Assembly (NCBI GenBank): GCA_016208315.1
Contig: JACQYF010000125.1
Coordinates: forward strand, 1-64,000
Source: Chloroflexota bacterium
Lineage (GTDB): Bacteria; Chloroflexota; Anaerolineae; UBA4142
Direction: 5' to 3'
Length of the DNA stretch: 64,000 nt
Positions 28,266 through 36,668 of this stretch are shown here, piece by piece. The notes under the pieces are model-generated. The model was not told the DNA's origin, did not search any database, and saw only the letters and a program-made list of their open reading frames with translations. Position 1 is the stretch's first letter, and every line of letters begins with the position of its first letter. A program made the position numbers and the translations under genes.

Positions 28266-29096
28266 ATGCTTAACCTTCGAGAAATCCACAAACCGACAAC
28301 CGTCGAAGAAGCGTTGAAACTCTTGCAGCAACCGGGCACGGTCGCGATGGCAGGCGGCACGGAATTGCTCGCGCGCGCGCGGCGGGATGTGGAAGCGGTC
28401 GTTGACTTGAGTGCGCTGGGCTTGTCGTACATTCGCGAGAGTAGCGGCGCAATTGCTATCGGCGCGACGACCACTCTGGCCGCACTTGCCGAATCGCCGA
28501 TCCTGCGCGCGATGGCGAACGGCGTGATCGCGCAAGCCGCACACCGCAGCGCGGGGAGCGTGTTGCGGAATCAAGGCACGGTGGTTGGGACACTGATCAC
28601 CGAGCCGGACGGCATTCTCGCCGTTGTCCTACTCGCGTTGGATGCTCAAGTAACAATTAGGCGCAACGGTCTAACCACTACCGCGTTTGCCGATTTCCTC
28701 TCGACGCCCGAGTCTCTGCTGAATAATGCGCTTGTCACGGAAATTCGATTGCCGATGGCGAATCCACGCGCATCGCTTCAAACGGTGGCGCGTACACCGA
28801 GCGACAAGCCGATTGTGAGTGCGTGCGTGGCAGCGCAGATTCTTCGCTCCGCTCAGAATGACACCGTCGCGCGAGATGTGCGGATCGCGCTGGGTGGTGT
28901 TGGCGAAGCAGCAATGCGAGCCAGCGCGCCAGAGAAGGCGTTAGAAGGGCAATCGCCGAATGATCCGACAATTGAGAACGCAGCTCATTTGGCGCGCGAA
29001 GGGTTATCGCCGCGTGGAGATTTCCGCGGCAGCGTAGAGTATCGCAAAGAGATGGCGGTGGTACTGACGCGGCGGGCGGTGAAGGAACTGGCGTGA
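28266..29096 (+). CDS. CoxM-like FAD-binding subunit of a molybdenum hydroxylase, orphan
   Basis: The 276-residue protein matches the medium (FAD) subunit of the xanthine/CO-dehydrogenase family: PCMH-type FAD site VAMAGGTELLARARR, IAIGATTTLAAL, SAGSVLRNQGTVVGTLI, and a C-terminal CO_deh_flav_C region. It normally works with a molybdopterin (CoxL) and an iron-sulfur (CoxS) subunit; neither is in the window. Residues about 190-200 (ILRSAQNDT) come from a dispersed repeat inserted in frame. Without partners it may be inactive, or its partners are elsewhere. Confidence 0.82.
   Translation: MLNLREIHKPTTVEEALKLLQQPGTVAMAGGTELLARARRDVEAVVDLSALGLSYIRESSGAIAIGATTTLAALAESPILRAMANGVIAQAAHRSAGSVLRNQGTVVGTLITEPDGILAVVLLALDAQVTIRRNGLTTTAFADFLSTPESLLNNALVTEIRLPMANPRASLQTVARTPSDKPIVSACVAAQILRSAQNDTVARDVRIALGGVGEAAMRASAPEKALEGQSPNDPTIENAAHLAREGLSPRGDFRGSVEYRKEMAVVLTRRAVKELA
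28836..28864 (+). repeat. Dispersed in-frame repeat encoding ILRSAQNDT
   Basis: The string ATTCTTCGCTCCGCTCAGAA and following TGACA is a common dispersed word of environmental bacterial genomes. Here it lies in frame in the CoxM-like gene, between the FAD domain and the C-terminal domain. Confidence 0.6.
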
Positions 29097-29101
29097 TAAG
29101 C

Positions 29102-29134
29102 AGACCCGAAGGGTCTCCGAGACCCTTCGGGTCT
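29102..29134. repeat. Near-perfect palindrome AGACCCGAAGGGTCTC
   Basis: Arms at 29102-29117 and 29119-29134 are exact complements with one base between. The element has no T-tract. It immediately follows the CoxM-like gene and precedes a promoter. Confidence 0.85.
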
Positions 29135-29144
29135 TGGCCGCAGA

Positions 29145-29173
29145 TTGACGCGCACAAACGGCTGCGCTACAAT
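29145..29173 (+). promoter_or_regulatory. Promoter of the toxin-antitoxin remnant locus
   Basis: TTGACG (29145-29150), 17-base spacer, TACAAT (29168-29173). It reads first into the PIN remnant and then DUF433/DUF5615. Confidence 0.7.
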
Positions 29174-29195
29174 GTGCGCGGGGGGAAGCGAGAAA

Positions 29196-29246
29196 TGGCA
29201 ACAACCGAAGCACTTCTTTGATGCCAGCGCGGTCGTCAAACGATAG
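29196..29246 (+). pseudogene. Remnant of a VapC-type PIN toxin N-terminus
   Basis: One frame reads KHFFDASAVVKR and then TAG (29244-29246). Y/F-F-D-A-S-A-x-V-K-R is the first strand of VapC toxins with the catalytic Asp. The start ATG at 29195 region is out of frame with it and nothing of the rest of the domain remains. It is a short relic sitting between the promoter and the DUF433 gene. Confidence 0.55.
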
Positions 29247-29269
29247 AGATACCCTGATTGGAGCAAGCT

Positions 29270-29515
29270 ATGCCAGAACTTGAAATCAAGAAATGGATCC
29301 ATTCTGATCCAGCCATAATGATGGGCAAGCCCGTGATTGCCGGTACACGCATCACCGTCGAACTGATTTTAGAGAAACTAGCCGCAGGTGAGCCAGAAGA
29401 TCAAATTCTTTCTGAACATCCGCGCCTGACGAGGGAAGCCATGCGCGCTGCATTTGCTTTCGCAGCCGAGGCACTGCGCGCCGATGTGGTCTATCCACTT
29501 GAGGCGGTGGCGTGA
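29270..29515 (+). CDS. DUF433 antitoxin (VapB45-like)
   Basis: The 81-residue protein shows the DUF433 pattern: P-A-I-M-M-G-K-P-V-I-A-G-T-R-I-T-V-E-L-I-L, then LAAGEPEDQILSEHPRLT and a helix AMRAAFAFAAE. This is a winged HTH fold that binds its own promoter and neutralises the neighbouring PIN-like toxin. GGAG lies nine bases before the ATG at 29270. Its end overlaps the DUF5615 start (GTGA). Confidence 0.9.
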   Translation: MPELEIKKWIHSDPAIMMGKPVIAGTRITVELILEKLAAGEPEDQILSEHPRLTREAMRAAFAFAAEALRADVVYPLEAVA

Positions 29516-29751
29516 ATTTCTTTGCCGACGAAAGTGTTGACCGTCAGATCGTAGATCGCCTTAGACAGGATAGTCATCACGTTCCATCGGTCGCCGAGAT
29601 GGAAGCGGGAATCTCAGATGACGTTGTGCTGGGGCGAGCGAATCAAGAGCAATCTGTGTCATTGACGGCGGATAAGGATTTCGGCGAGTTGGTTCATGCC
29701 TTTACGGTGATAATCGCTGGTGCTGTCCGCATCAGACGTGACATAGCATAG
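29512..29751 (+). pseudogene. DUF5615 PIN-like toxin with internal deletion
   Basis: The 79-residue frame starts as a normal DUF5615 (Mut7-C-like PIN) toxin: MNFFADESVDRQIVDRLRQ, ISDDVVLGRANQEQ, LTADKDFGELV. It then jumps to HAFTVIIAGAVRIRR, which is the usual C-terminal strand. Family members are about 115 residues; the 35 or so residues between these parts (the AGVVLIRL strand and following helix) are missing without a frame change. The toxin is therefore probably inactive. Start is GTG, coupled to DUF433. Confidence 0.75.
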
Positions 29752-29817
29752 TGCGATTGTTGATTTGTTTGATGATCCGCACTCCGGTTCCAATGCTAAT
29801 CGGAATTCCATCCTATT

Positions 29818-29853
29818 CAAAAACCCCTCCCGCCATTGCGAGAGGGGTTTTTT
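29818..29853. terminator. Bidirectional terminator, copy of the groEL terminator
   Basis: CCCCTC (29824-29829) and GAGGGG (29842-29847) with A-tract before and T6 after. The 28-base core is identical to the one after groEL (31055-31082), so it is part of a duplicated segment. It can stop both the toxin-antitoxin transcript (plus) and the minus-strand transcript. Confidence 0.8.
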
Positions 29854-29886
29854 CTGTTTACTGTTTACTGTTTACTGCTTACTGGT
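29851..29886 (+). repeat. Tandem TGTTTAC words
   Basis: Three copies of CTGTTTA(C) and a variant CTGCTTAC sit between the terminator and the groEL remnant. The matching place after intact groEL (31086-31112) holds a different word set (TTACGCATTACGTTTTACGG), so both groEL 3' ends carry a repeat just outside the stop codon. Confidence 0.65.
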
Positions 29887-29992
29887 CTAATACTCTGGCA
29901 TCTCCGGCATCGGCGCGGCCTTTTCCTTTTCCGGAATATCCGTCACCAACGCTTCGGTCGTCAGGATCATCGCCGCGATGGACGCCGCGTTT
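29887..29992 (-). pseudogene. 3' remnant of a second groEL gene
   Basis: The minus strand encodes [20 protein letters not shown] and on to [14 protein letters not shown] before TAG (29889-29887). This is the last 35 residues of GroEL, close to but not identical with the intact copy (which ends [14 protein letters not shown]). Upstream homology stops abruptly near 29992. Together with the copied terminator it shows that a groEL 3' end was duplicated, with the MNT-HEPN pair now lying between the two copies. Confidence 0.85.
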
Positions 29993-30031
29993 TGGGGTCT
30001 GCTACAGTCCCAAGCCGTGCCAGGAAGAGCA

Positions 30032-30466
30032 TCATTGCTTGGTCATCTCTGCCAAGATTGTTTCCGCGAGCGCCGTGGCGCGGCGGGCTTTCTCAAGACC
30101 GTCCTGCGCTTCCGTCTGTTGGATCAACTCGCGCGGTGTGAGACGCGCCTCTTCATCGCCATACGTCGCGCGGACGTGCGTTTTCATTCCCATTCCACGA
30201 AACGCATCCAATTCGGAGCGCAATCGCTCTCGAACAAAGGAAGGCCCTGTCTTGCGGTTGACCAGTTGTTGGAGCAGTTTTTCAACATCGTGCGTCGCAG
30301 GGATAGGACGAAACTGCAAGAGAATGGACTTGCCCGCGTTTTCGACGGCTTCCTGGGAGTTCGCCAGACAAGTATGCCAGCGTTTTTCATTGGCATCTGT
30401 CTCCGCATCCGCAAGATATTCTTTTGCCAGTCTGAGCCGGTACCCGGCATCGTCACGCGAGTTCAC
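30032..30466 (-). CDS. HEPN-domain toxin (MNT-HEPN type VII system)
   Basis: The 144-residue all-alpha protein has the HEPN RNase motif R-x5-H (Arg53, His59 in RPIPATH), preceded by a helix [16 protein letters not shown] typical of the fold. HEPN toxins cut RNA or are held inactive by adenylylation by their MNT partner. Starts at GTG 30466 with GGAAGGG upstream and overlaps the end of the MNT gene by 14 bases. Downstream (minus) lies the groEL remnant. Confidence 0.85.
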   Translation of the reverse strand: MNSRDDAGYRLRLAKEYLADAETDANEKRWHTCLANSQEAVENAGKSILLQFRPIPATHDVEKLLQQLVNRKTGPSFVRERLRSELDAFRGMGMKTHVRATYGDEEARLTPRELIQQTEAQDGLEKARRATALAETILAEMTKQ

Positions 30467-30944
30467 GATAGCCCTTCCACGTGATTTCCCAACCGTGTCG
30501 CGGAGGATTCTTCCAATCCCACGACATACATTCGGGAGACAATCTTTCTCGGAACAACCCTGCCGCTTGGATGATCTCGCGAATGCGCCCCAGTTTTAGC
30601 GTCAGGTATCCTTCGCGTTCGTACAGCACGACGCCGTCCAAACCAAAGTCGAGATAGATCGAAGGAAATTGCGATTCGAATTCCTCAGGCGTTTTGCCAT
30701 AGACGTACATCGGAGGCGCATCCGCGATCTCGCGCAAGGGATCGTGCAGCGCGCGTGTTCGTTCTTGCCAGTGTGTTGGCAAATCGCGCGCGATGACGAG
30801 CAGGTCCACATCGCTGTCCGCGCGCGCCTCGCCCCGCGCGTACGAACCATACAGCACGATGCCGATTAGGTTATCGCCCAGCGTGCGCGCTAGCCTTGCG
30901 ACGACCTGGTTGAGAAAAGCCGGTCGCTTGACTATCTGATGCAT
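30453..30944 (-). CDS. MNT nucleotidyltransferase antitoxin
   Basis: The 163-residue protein has the minimal nucleotidyltransferase motif LYGSYARGEARADSDVDLL: Gly33-Ser34 then Asp45-x-Asp47, the G-S-x10-D-x-D metal/ATP site. The antitoxin adds AMP to the HEPN toxin to silence it. The ATG at 30944 follows GAAGGG at a good distance; a TTG 12 codons upstream is in frame but would bury this site. The gene precedes and overlaps the HEPN gene, the usual order of these modules. Confidence 0.85.
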   Translation of the reverse strand: MHQIVKRPAFLNQVVARLARTLGDNLIGIVLYGSYARGEARADSDVDLLVIARDLPTHWQERTRALHDPLREIADAPPMYVYGKTPEEFESQFPSIYLDFGLDGVVLYEREGYLTLKLGRIREIIQAAGLFRERLSPECMSWDWKNPPRHGWEITWKGYRELA

Positions 30945-31047
30945 CGTCAACCCTTCAACCGATTTCACTTTCAAGCGCAATTATACCACAAAATGGGAAA
31001 GATTCGGCTCGCACTCGCAGCGAACTGTCGGCAGATGTTCTCCTGCC

Positions 31048-31085
31048 GCAATACAAAACCCCTCCCGCCATTGCGAGAGGGGTTC
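31048..31085 (-). terminator. Terminator of groESL
   Basis: CCCCTC (31057-31062) and GAGGGG (31075-31080); on the minus strand the stem is followed by TTTTG. Same sequence as 29820-29849. Confidence 0.8.
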
Positions 31086-31109
31086 TTGTTACGCATTACG
31101 TTTTACGGT

Positions 31110-32756
<1,647 letters not shown>

Positions 32757-32777
32757 CTAATTGAATTGACGGCTGAT

Positions 32778-33089
32778 TTACTTTTGCAAGATGGCGAGGA
32801 TGTCTTTCTCGCTGAGAATGAGGTACTTTTTTTCGTCCAATTTGATTTCCGTGCCGGAGTACTTGGCGAAGATCACCACGTCATCTACGGCCACGTCCAT
32901 CTCGACGCGCTTTTTGCCATCTTCGTCCCAGCGGCCGGGACCCACGGCAACCACGCGACCTTCTTGCGGCTTTTCCTTGGCGGTTTCGGGAAGCAAAATC
33001 CCGCCAGGCGTGACTTCTTCTTTGTCGAGCGCTTCGACGATCACGCGGTCCGCAAGTGGCTTTAATTTGAGAGACTTTTTCTCGGGCAT
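32778..33089 (-). CDS. groES: GroES co-chaperonin (Cpn10)
   Basis: The 103-residue lid of GroEL shows KPLADRVIVEALDKEE, TPGGILLPETAKEKPQEG (mobile loop) and VIFAKYSGTEIKLDEKKYLI. The ATG at 33089 has AAGGAGG upstream. The leader carries a perfect CIRCE element, so expression is controlled by HrcA; hrcA itself is not in the window. Confidence 0.98.
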   Translation of the reverse strand: MPEKKSLKLKPLADRVIVEALDKEEVTPGGILLPETAKEKPQEGRVVAVGPGRWDEDGKKRVEMDVAVDDVVIFAKYSGTEIKLDEKKYLILSEKDILAILQK

Positions 33090-33126
33090 GCTAAACGCCT
33101 CCTTGCTGAAAGATGTAGGTTTCTAA

Positions 33127-33153
33127 TTAGCACTCGCCCATGCAGAGTGCTAA
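33127..33153 (-). promoter_or_regulatory. CIRCE operator of groESL
   Basis: TTAGCACTC (33127-33135), nine bases, GAGTGCTAA (33145-33153): an exact match to the CIRCE consensus bound by the HrcA repressor. It lies between the -10 box and the groES ribosome-binding site. Confidence 0.97.
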
Positions 33154-33163
33154 CGACAGCCGT

Positions 33164-33192
33164 AATATACACCAAAAAAAGAAAACGCGCAA
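33164..33192 (-). promoter_or_regulatory. Promoter of groESL
   Basis: On the minus strand TTGCGC (33192-33187), 17 bases, TATATT (33169-33164), ten bases before CIRCE. The -35 box lies in the right-hand arm of the preceding terminator stem, so terminator and promoter share bases. Confidence 0.6.
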
Positions 33193-33208
33193 GTCGCGAC
33201 TTGCGCGT
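33170..33208 (-). terminator. Terminator of the TPR gene
   Basis: A perfect 24-base palindrome (33185-33208, arms ACGCGCAAGTCG and complement) is followed on the minus strand by TTTTCTTTTTTT. It stops read-through from the TPR gene into groESL. Confidence 0.85.
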
Positions 33209-33237
33209 CTCAAATCGGCCCAGAACAGATTTTCGTT

Positions 33238-33264
33238 TTAGCAGAGTAGCGCGCCGAGTGCTAA
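33238..33264 (-). promoter_or_regulatory. Second, imperfect CIRCE-like element
   Basis: TTAGCAGAG (33238-33246), nine bases, GAGTGCTAA (33256-33264). One arm is exact and the other has three mismatches; spacing is right. It lies upstream of the terminator, at the end of the TPR gene, so it could be a relic or an auxiliary HrcA site. Confidence 0.6.
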
Positions 33265-33269
33265 TGACG

Positions 33270-34469
33270 CTATTTTTTCTTCGGCGTAGGAGGCGGGGCG
33301 CCCTCACAATGCTGGCGATACCACGACAGCGCGCCCTGCACGGCTTCATCCTGCGAGTTGATTTGCAGCGCCTTGTCAATCCAATCCCTACCCTTGGCGC
33401 AATCCTTGAGATTCACGTAGGAGATGCCCAGTTTATAAAAGTATTCGAGGCGCGAGCCGCCCAGCTCGATCGCCTTTTGCAAATTTGCCACCGCATCTTC
33501 CCAATCCTGCTGGACGAAATAGACGTGACCGAGATGGCCGTACGGCACCTCGTAATTCGGGTCCATTTTGATCGCACTCTTGAGTTGCGCGACCGCGCGC
33601 GCCGAATCGCCCGAGATCGCGTAGGTCCACCCCAACTCGTCGTAGACCTGCGGATTCTTGGGGTCTATTTTTTGCGCCTGTTGCAGCGTCGCGATCGCGT
33701 CCTTGAAATTCCCCAGCGCGCGATAATTGCGCGCCAAGCTGATGTACAGATACGCGAATTTGGGGGCGAGTTGAATGGCGCGTTGGTATTCTGGAATGGC
33801 CGTGCGATATTTGCCCATCGTCTCGTAGGCGTACGCAAGGTTGCGATGCGCGTCCACGCTGCTATCCTTTAACTGGACGGCTTTCTGCGCCATCGCGAGC
33901 GCGCGATCGGGGCGATTCATGTCCGCGTAGATCTCGGCGGCGTAAGCATAGCCCTCGGCATAATTCGGATTCAATTCCGTCGCGCGCAGCGCGAGATCGA
34001 GCGCTTCGGTGTAATCGCCGTGCCAGTCCAAGGCCTCGGCCAGCGCGCCGAGATTTTCAGGACGCTGCTCGTTGATCTGCACGGCGCGCCGCGCGGCCTG
34101 GATCGCCTCTTCGTACTTGCGAAGCAAAATCAACGGCTTGGTCATTTTAGCGTACGCGACGTCGTTGACCGGTTCCAGCGCGACGACCATTTGATAATCG
34201 GCCACCGCGGCTTCGAGTTGTCCGTCGGCAAAGAACGCATCGGCCTTTTGCATGTGCGTGGCCGCGCTTTCCGTTGGGGTCGGCGAGGGAGTGGGGGTGG
34301 GCTGGAGCTGTTCCGGCAACGGGACCGCGCTGGAAACGTAGATGCCGTTGGAGGCGAGGAGCAGAACGATAAAGTAGGCGCCGACGATCAGAATCAAGAG
34401 CGATAGCAAACAACCCTGCCACCACGGCGCGCCGCGCTTTTTCGGACCGATGTAGAGATCAACGGGCAT
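33270..34469 (-). CDS. Membrane-anchored TPR protein
   Basis: The 399-residue protein has a cytosolic N-terminus rich in basic residues (GPKKRG), one membrane helix (LLSLLILIVGAYFIVLLL, about 22-40), a proline/serine/threonine-rich linker (QPTPTPSPTPTES) and about eight tetratricopeptide repeats (60-385; for example A-I-P-E-Y-Q-R-A-I-Q-L-A-P-K and the Y-A-Y-E-T-M-G-K-Y pattern). It ends in a lysine-rich tail. Probably a scaffold outside the membrane. ATG at 34469 has GGAGTG upstream; an upstream TTG-like extension lies in a repeat. Confidence 0.88.
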   Translation of the reverse strand: MPVDLYIGPKKRGAPWWQGCLLSLLILIVGAYFIVLLLASNGIYVSSAVPLPEQLQPTPTPSPTPTESAATHMQKADAFFADGQLEAAVADYQMVVALEPVNDVAYAKMTKPLILLRKYEEAIQAARRAVQINEQRPENLGALAEALDWHGDYTEALDLALRATELNPNYAEGYAYAAEIYADMNRPDRALAMAQKAVQLKDSSVDAHRNLAYAYETMGKYRTAIPEYQRAIQLAPKFAYLYISLARNYRALGNFKDAIATLQQAQKIDPKNPQVYDELGWTYAISGDSARAVAQLKSAIKMDPNYEVPYGHLGHVYFVQQDWEDAVANLQKAIELGGSRLEYFYKLGISYVNLKDCAKGRDWIDKALQINSQDEAVQGALSWYRQHCEGAPPPTPKKK

Positions 34470-34479
34470 CGTGTTCACT

Positions 34480-34572
34480 CCAATGAGCCAATGGTCCAAT
34501 GAGCCAATGAGCCAAATGAAAACCGTCGTGTATTCTTTGGGGCATTAGGTGATTGGTCAATCGGCTCATTTT
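34480..34572. repeat. Palindromic tandem-word repeat (CCAATGAG type)
   Basis: CCAATGAGCCAATGGTCCAA and following words are mirrored by GATTGGTCAATCGGCTCATT. It lies between the TPR gene and the end of the glycosyltransferase gene; the same words begin the insertion at 35858. Confidence 0.8.
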
Positions 34573-36593
34573 AGAACTTGTACCGTTCCTATGACTAAAT
34601 GATCGCCGACCGATTGACCGTCAGGCGCGACCATCGGCAGACGCGCGCCATTGTCCGCGCGATACATTCCTATTTCGACGCGATAGAAACCGGGCAGGAC
34701 GCCTGCTTCCACCAGGATACCGTAGTTGTCGGCGATCCTCTCACCGGCGCGCCAAGTCGTCGTGATGCGCGTATCGCCGACCGGCTCGCCATCGCGCTGC
34801 GCGACGACTATGTCATTTGCATCGAGCAGATGAACAAAGACTTTATAACGTTCTTCCGGGGTTTGAACAAGCCGCCAGTAAAGAGTCAGCGTCAGGACGT
34901 CTCCGACGTAAATCTCGCGTTGGTCTAATTGAAAACCGGCCAGTATGATGCCATCGCCCAGTTGAGCATCGAGCATCACCCCTTCGCCGCGGCGCGCTGG
35001 CGTGACCCCATAAACCGCAAGTCGTACATTGCCATGCCACTCGTCCCGCGCTTTGAATGCCTTTTCCGCTAGTCGCGTTTCTATGATGCGCTGCGGGTCG
35101 CTCTGCTCGGTCGCGTAATAGATCGCAAAGAGCCGCGGCGTTTTGGCTAGCATATCGTCCACGTCAGCACGCGTCGCGGCGGTCTCAGGCGGGCGCATGC
35201 GCGGCAGCAGAAACAACGGCTGCGCCCCGCGATGGTAGTAGCGCACGACCTCGATTTGGCCCGGCGCGTTCACGAGGATGCCGTCGCCGGGCCGTGTGGC
35301 AGAATCAATCCGTTTCAAGATCGCTCGGTAGTCGTCGCGCGCATAGCGCGGATCGCCATAGTAATTCCGCAGCGACGGGATAAAGCCAATGGCCGCAAGC
35401 GCCGCGACGGCCAAGAAAAAGTAACGCAACGAGCTAAATGCCACGGCTGGGTGGCGCTGGTGCAGAAAAATCCCCGGATGGATTCGCGACAGTCCGCGCG
35501 CCACAAGGATCAGAAACGCGGGCGTGACAAGCAGCAAGAACTTGGGGTTGTACGCGGGCCGCGCCAGCGAGACGACGTACATGAAGAGAACGGGAATCAG
35601 GGCCCAAGACACGAGTAACACGGTCCCCCGATTCTCATGCGGCTCGCGCGTCCATCGCAGTCCAAAGAGAAACAGAATTCCAAATGCCAGCGCAATCGGC
35701 AAGGCCGACCCCGCGTCCAGCGACAGCCCGACGCTGAACACGTTCAGCACGCGCCAGAGCAACGTCAGCAGATCAAACGGCTCGCTGATCGAGGGCCAAG
35801 AGAACAATTGATTGCCAGCAAAGAGATACCACGGCAGGAAGGCGAGGCCAACGACCAATTGCCCAATGAGCCAATGAGTCAAATCGGAGATTGGAGATTG
35901 GAGATTGGAGATTGGAGATTGGAAGTTAGAAGTTGGAAGTTGGATACTCCTAATCGAGATAAGCCACCACAGAATAAAAGTGAGATTCTCAAACAGAACT
36001 AGAGTGATCGCAAAATAGTGTGTGTATAGGGCAGCAATCGTCGCCGCAACGTAGGTCAGCCATACAACTACAGTTCCTACTTTTGCCTTTTCGCTTTTGC
36101 TCCTTCGGCTTCGCTCAGGACATGCTTTTGCCTTGCCAAGCACTACCGCCATGGCGAGCACCGACACCGCGCTCCACAGCGTCACCCAAATGTACATCCG
36201 CGTCTCTTGCGAGTAGTAAACTTGAAACGGCGAGAACGCGGCAAAGAACGCGGCGATGATGGCGACCTCTTCGTCGAAGAACAAGCGCGCGAGGCGGAAC
36301 GTCACGGCGACGACGAGCACGCCTGCGATGACGGACAGGAAACGGATAGCGTATTCCGTGTTGCCGACAAGCGGCATCCAGAAATGCAGCAGGAAATAGT
36401 AGAGCGGCGGATGGATGTCTTTGGCCGCGCCATTGATGATCGCCTCGGCGTTCAGCGCGGCCAGCGCGACGCTCGCGCCCTCGTCATTCCACAAGCTCTG
36501 CGCGCCCAACATATACACGCGCAGCCCAAACGCGACGGCGATGCTGACGAGGAGCCAGAACTTGTTTTTGTATTTCAGAATGGACTGGATCAC
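34566..36593 (-). CDS. GT-C membrane glycosyltransferase with C-terminal beta domain
   Basis: About 675 residues from the GTG at 36593; the true start is uncertain because the region upstream is a repeat and no ribosome-binding site is visible. About ten membrane helices follow an external loop with the GT39/GT83-like acidic motif (LWNDEGASVALAALN) and KDIHPPLYYFLLHFW, typical of polyprenyl-phosphate-sugar-using enzymes. The last 150 residues form an external beta domain (YKVFVHLLDANDIVVAQ ... GFYRVEIGMYR) shared with two proteins at 54941 and 62069. Two dispersed repeats are inserted in frame: one encoding KACPERSRRSKSEK (about 151-171) and one encoding SNFQSPISNLQ (about 216-245), both in predicted loops. 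Confidence 0.8.
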   Translation of the reverse strand: MIQSILKYKNKFWLLVSIAVAFGLRVYMLGAQSLWNDEGASVALAALNAEAIINGAAKDIHPPLYYFLLHFWMPLVGNTEYAIRFLSVIAGVLVVAVTFRLARLFFDEEVAIIAAFFAAFSPFQVYYSQETRMYIWVTLWSAVSVLAMAVVLGKAKACPERSRRSKSEKAKVGTVVVWLTYVAATIAALYTHYFAITLVLFENLTFILWWLISIRSIQLPTSNFQSPISNLQSPISDLTHWLIGQLVVGLAFLPWYLFAGNQLFSWPSISEPFDLLTLLWRVLNVFSVGLSLDAGSALPIALAFGILFLFGLRWTREPHENRGTVLLVSWALIPVLFMYVVSLARPAYNPKFLLLVTPAFLILVARGLSRIHPGIFLHQRHPAVAFSSLRYFFLAVAALAAIGFIPSLRNYYGDPRYARDDYRAILKRIDSATRPGDGILVNAPGQIEVVRYYHRGAQPLFLLPRMRPPETAATRADVDDMLAKTPRLFAIYYATEQSDPQRIIETRLAEKAFKARDEWHGNVRLAVYGVTPARRGEGVMLDAQLGDGIILAGFQLDQREIYVGDVLTLTLYWRLVQTPEERYKVFVHLLDANDIVVAQRDGEPVGDTRITTTWRAGERIADNYGILVEAGVLPGFYRVEIGMYRADNGARLPMVAPDGQSVGDHLVIGTVQVLK
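35858..35945. repeat. In-frame repeat, GGAGATTGGAGATTGG / TTGGAAGTT family
   Basis: Tandem AGATTGG words (35886-35925) and GGAAGTTAGAAGTTGGAAGT close to CCAATGAGCCAATGAGTC (35864-35880). The minus-strand translation is SNFQSPISNLQSPISD, inserted between two membrane helices. Confidence 0.85.
36080..36140. repeat. In-frame repeat encoding CPERSRR
   Basis: TTTTGCTCCTTCGGCTTCGC and TCAGGACATG form a well-known dispersed word; flanking CTTTTGCCTT occurs on both sides (36079-36090, 36124-36133). The minus-strand peptide is KACPERSRRSKSEKAK. Confidence 0.75.
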
Positions 36594-36605
36594 GACAAGA
36601 CCAAT

Positions 36606-36668
36606 TGGACGCGGATGAACGCGGACTAGGTTTTTACCCGCGTTGTCCGCGTTCGTCCGCGTCCCAAT
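36606..36668. repeat. Palindromic repeat, GGACGCGGATGAACGCGG family
   Basis: GGACGCGGATGAACGCGGAC (36607-36626) is mirrored by GTTGTCCGCGTTCGTCCGCG (36643-36662). A second copy lies at 63491-63560. It supplies the last 12 codons and stop of the glycoside hydrolase gene and occupies the expected start region of the glycosyltransferase gene. Confidence 0.85.

Noticed and set aside
34480..34572. Possible CRISPR-like direct repeats
   Set aside because: The words are 8-14 bases, adjacent and mirrored, without unique spacers of constant length, and no cas gene is present.
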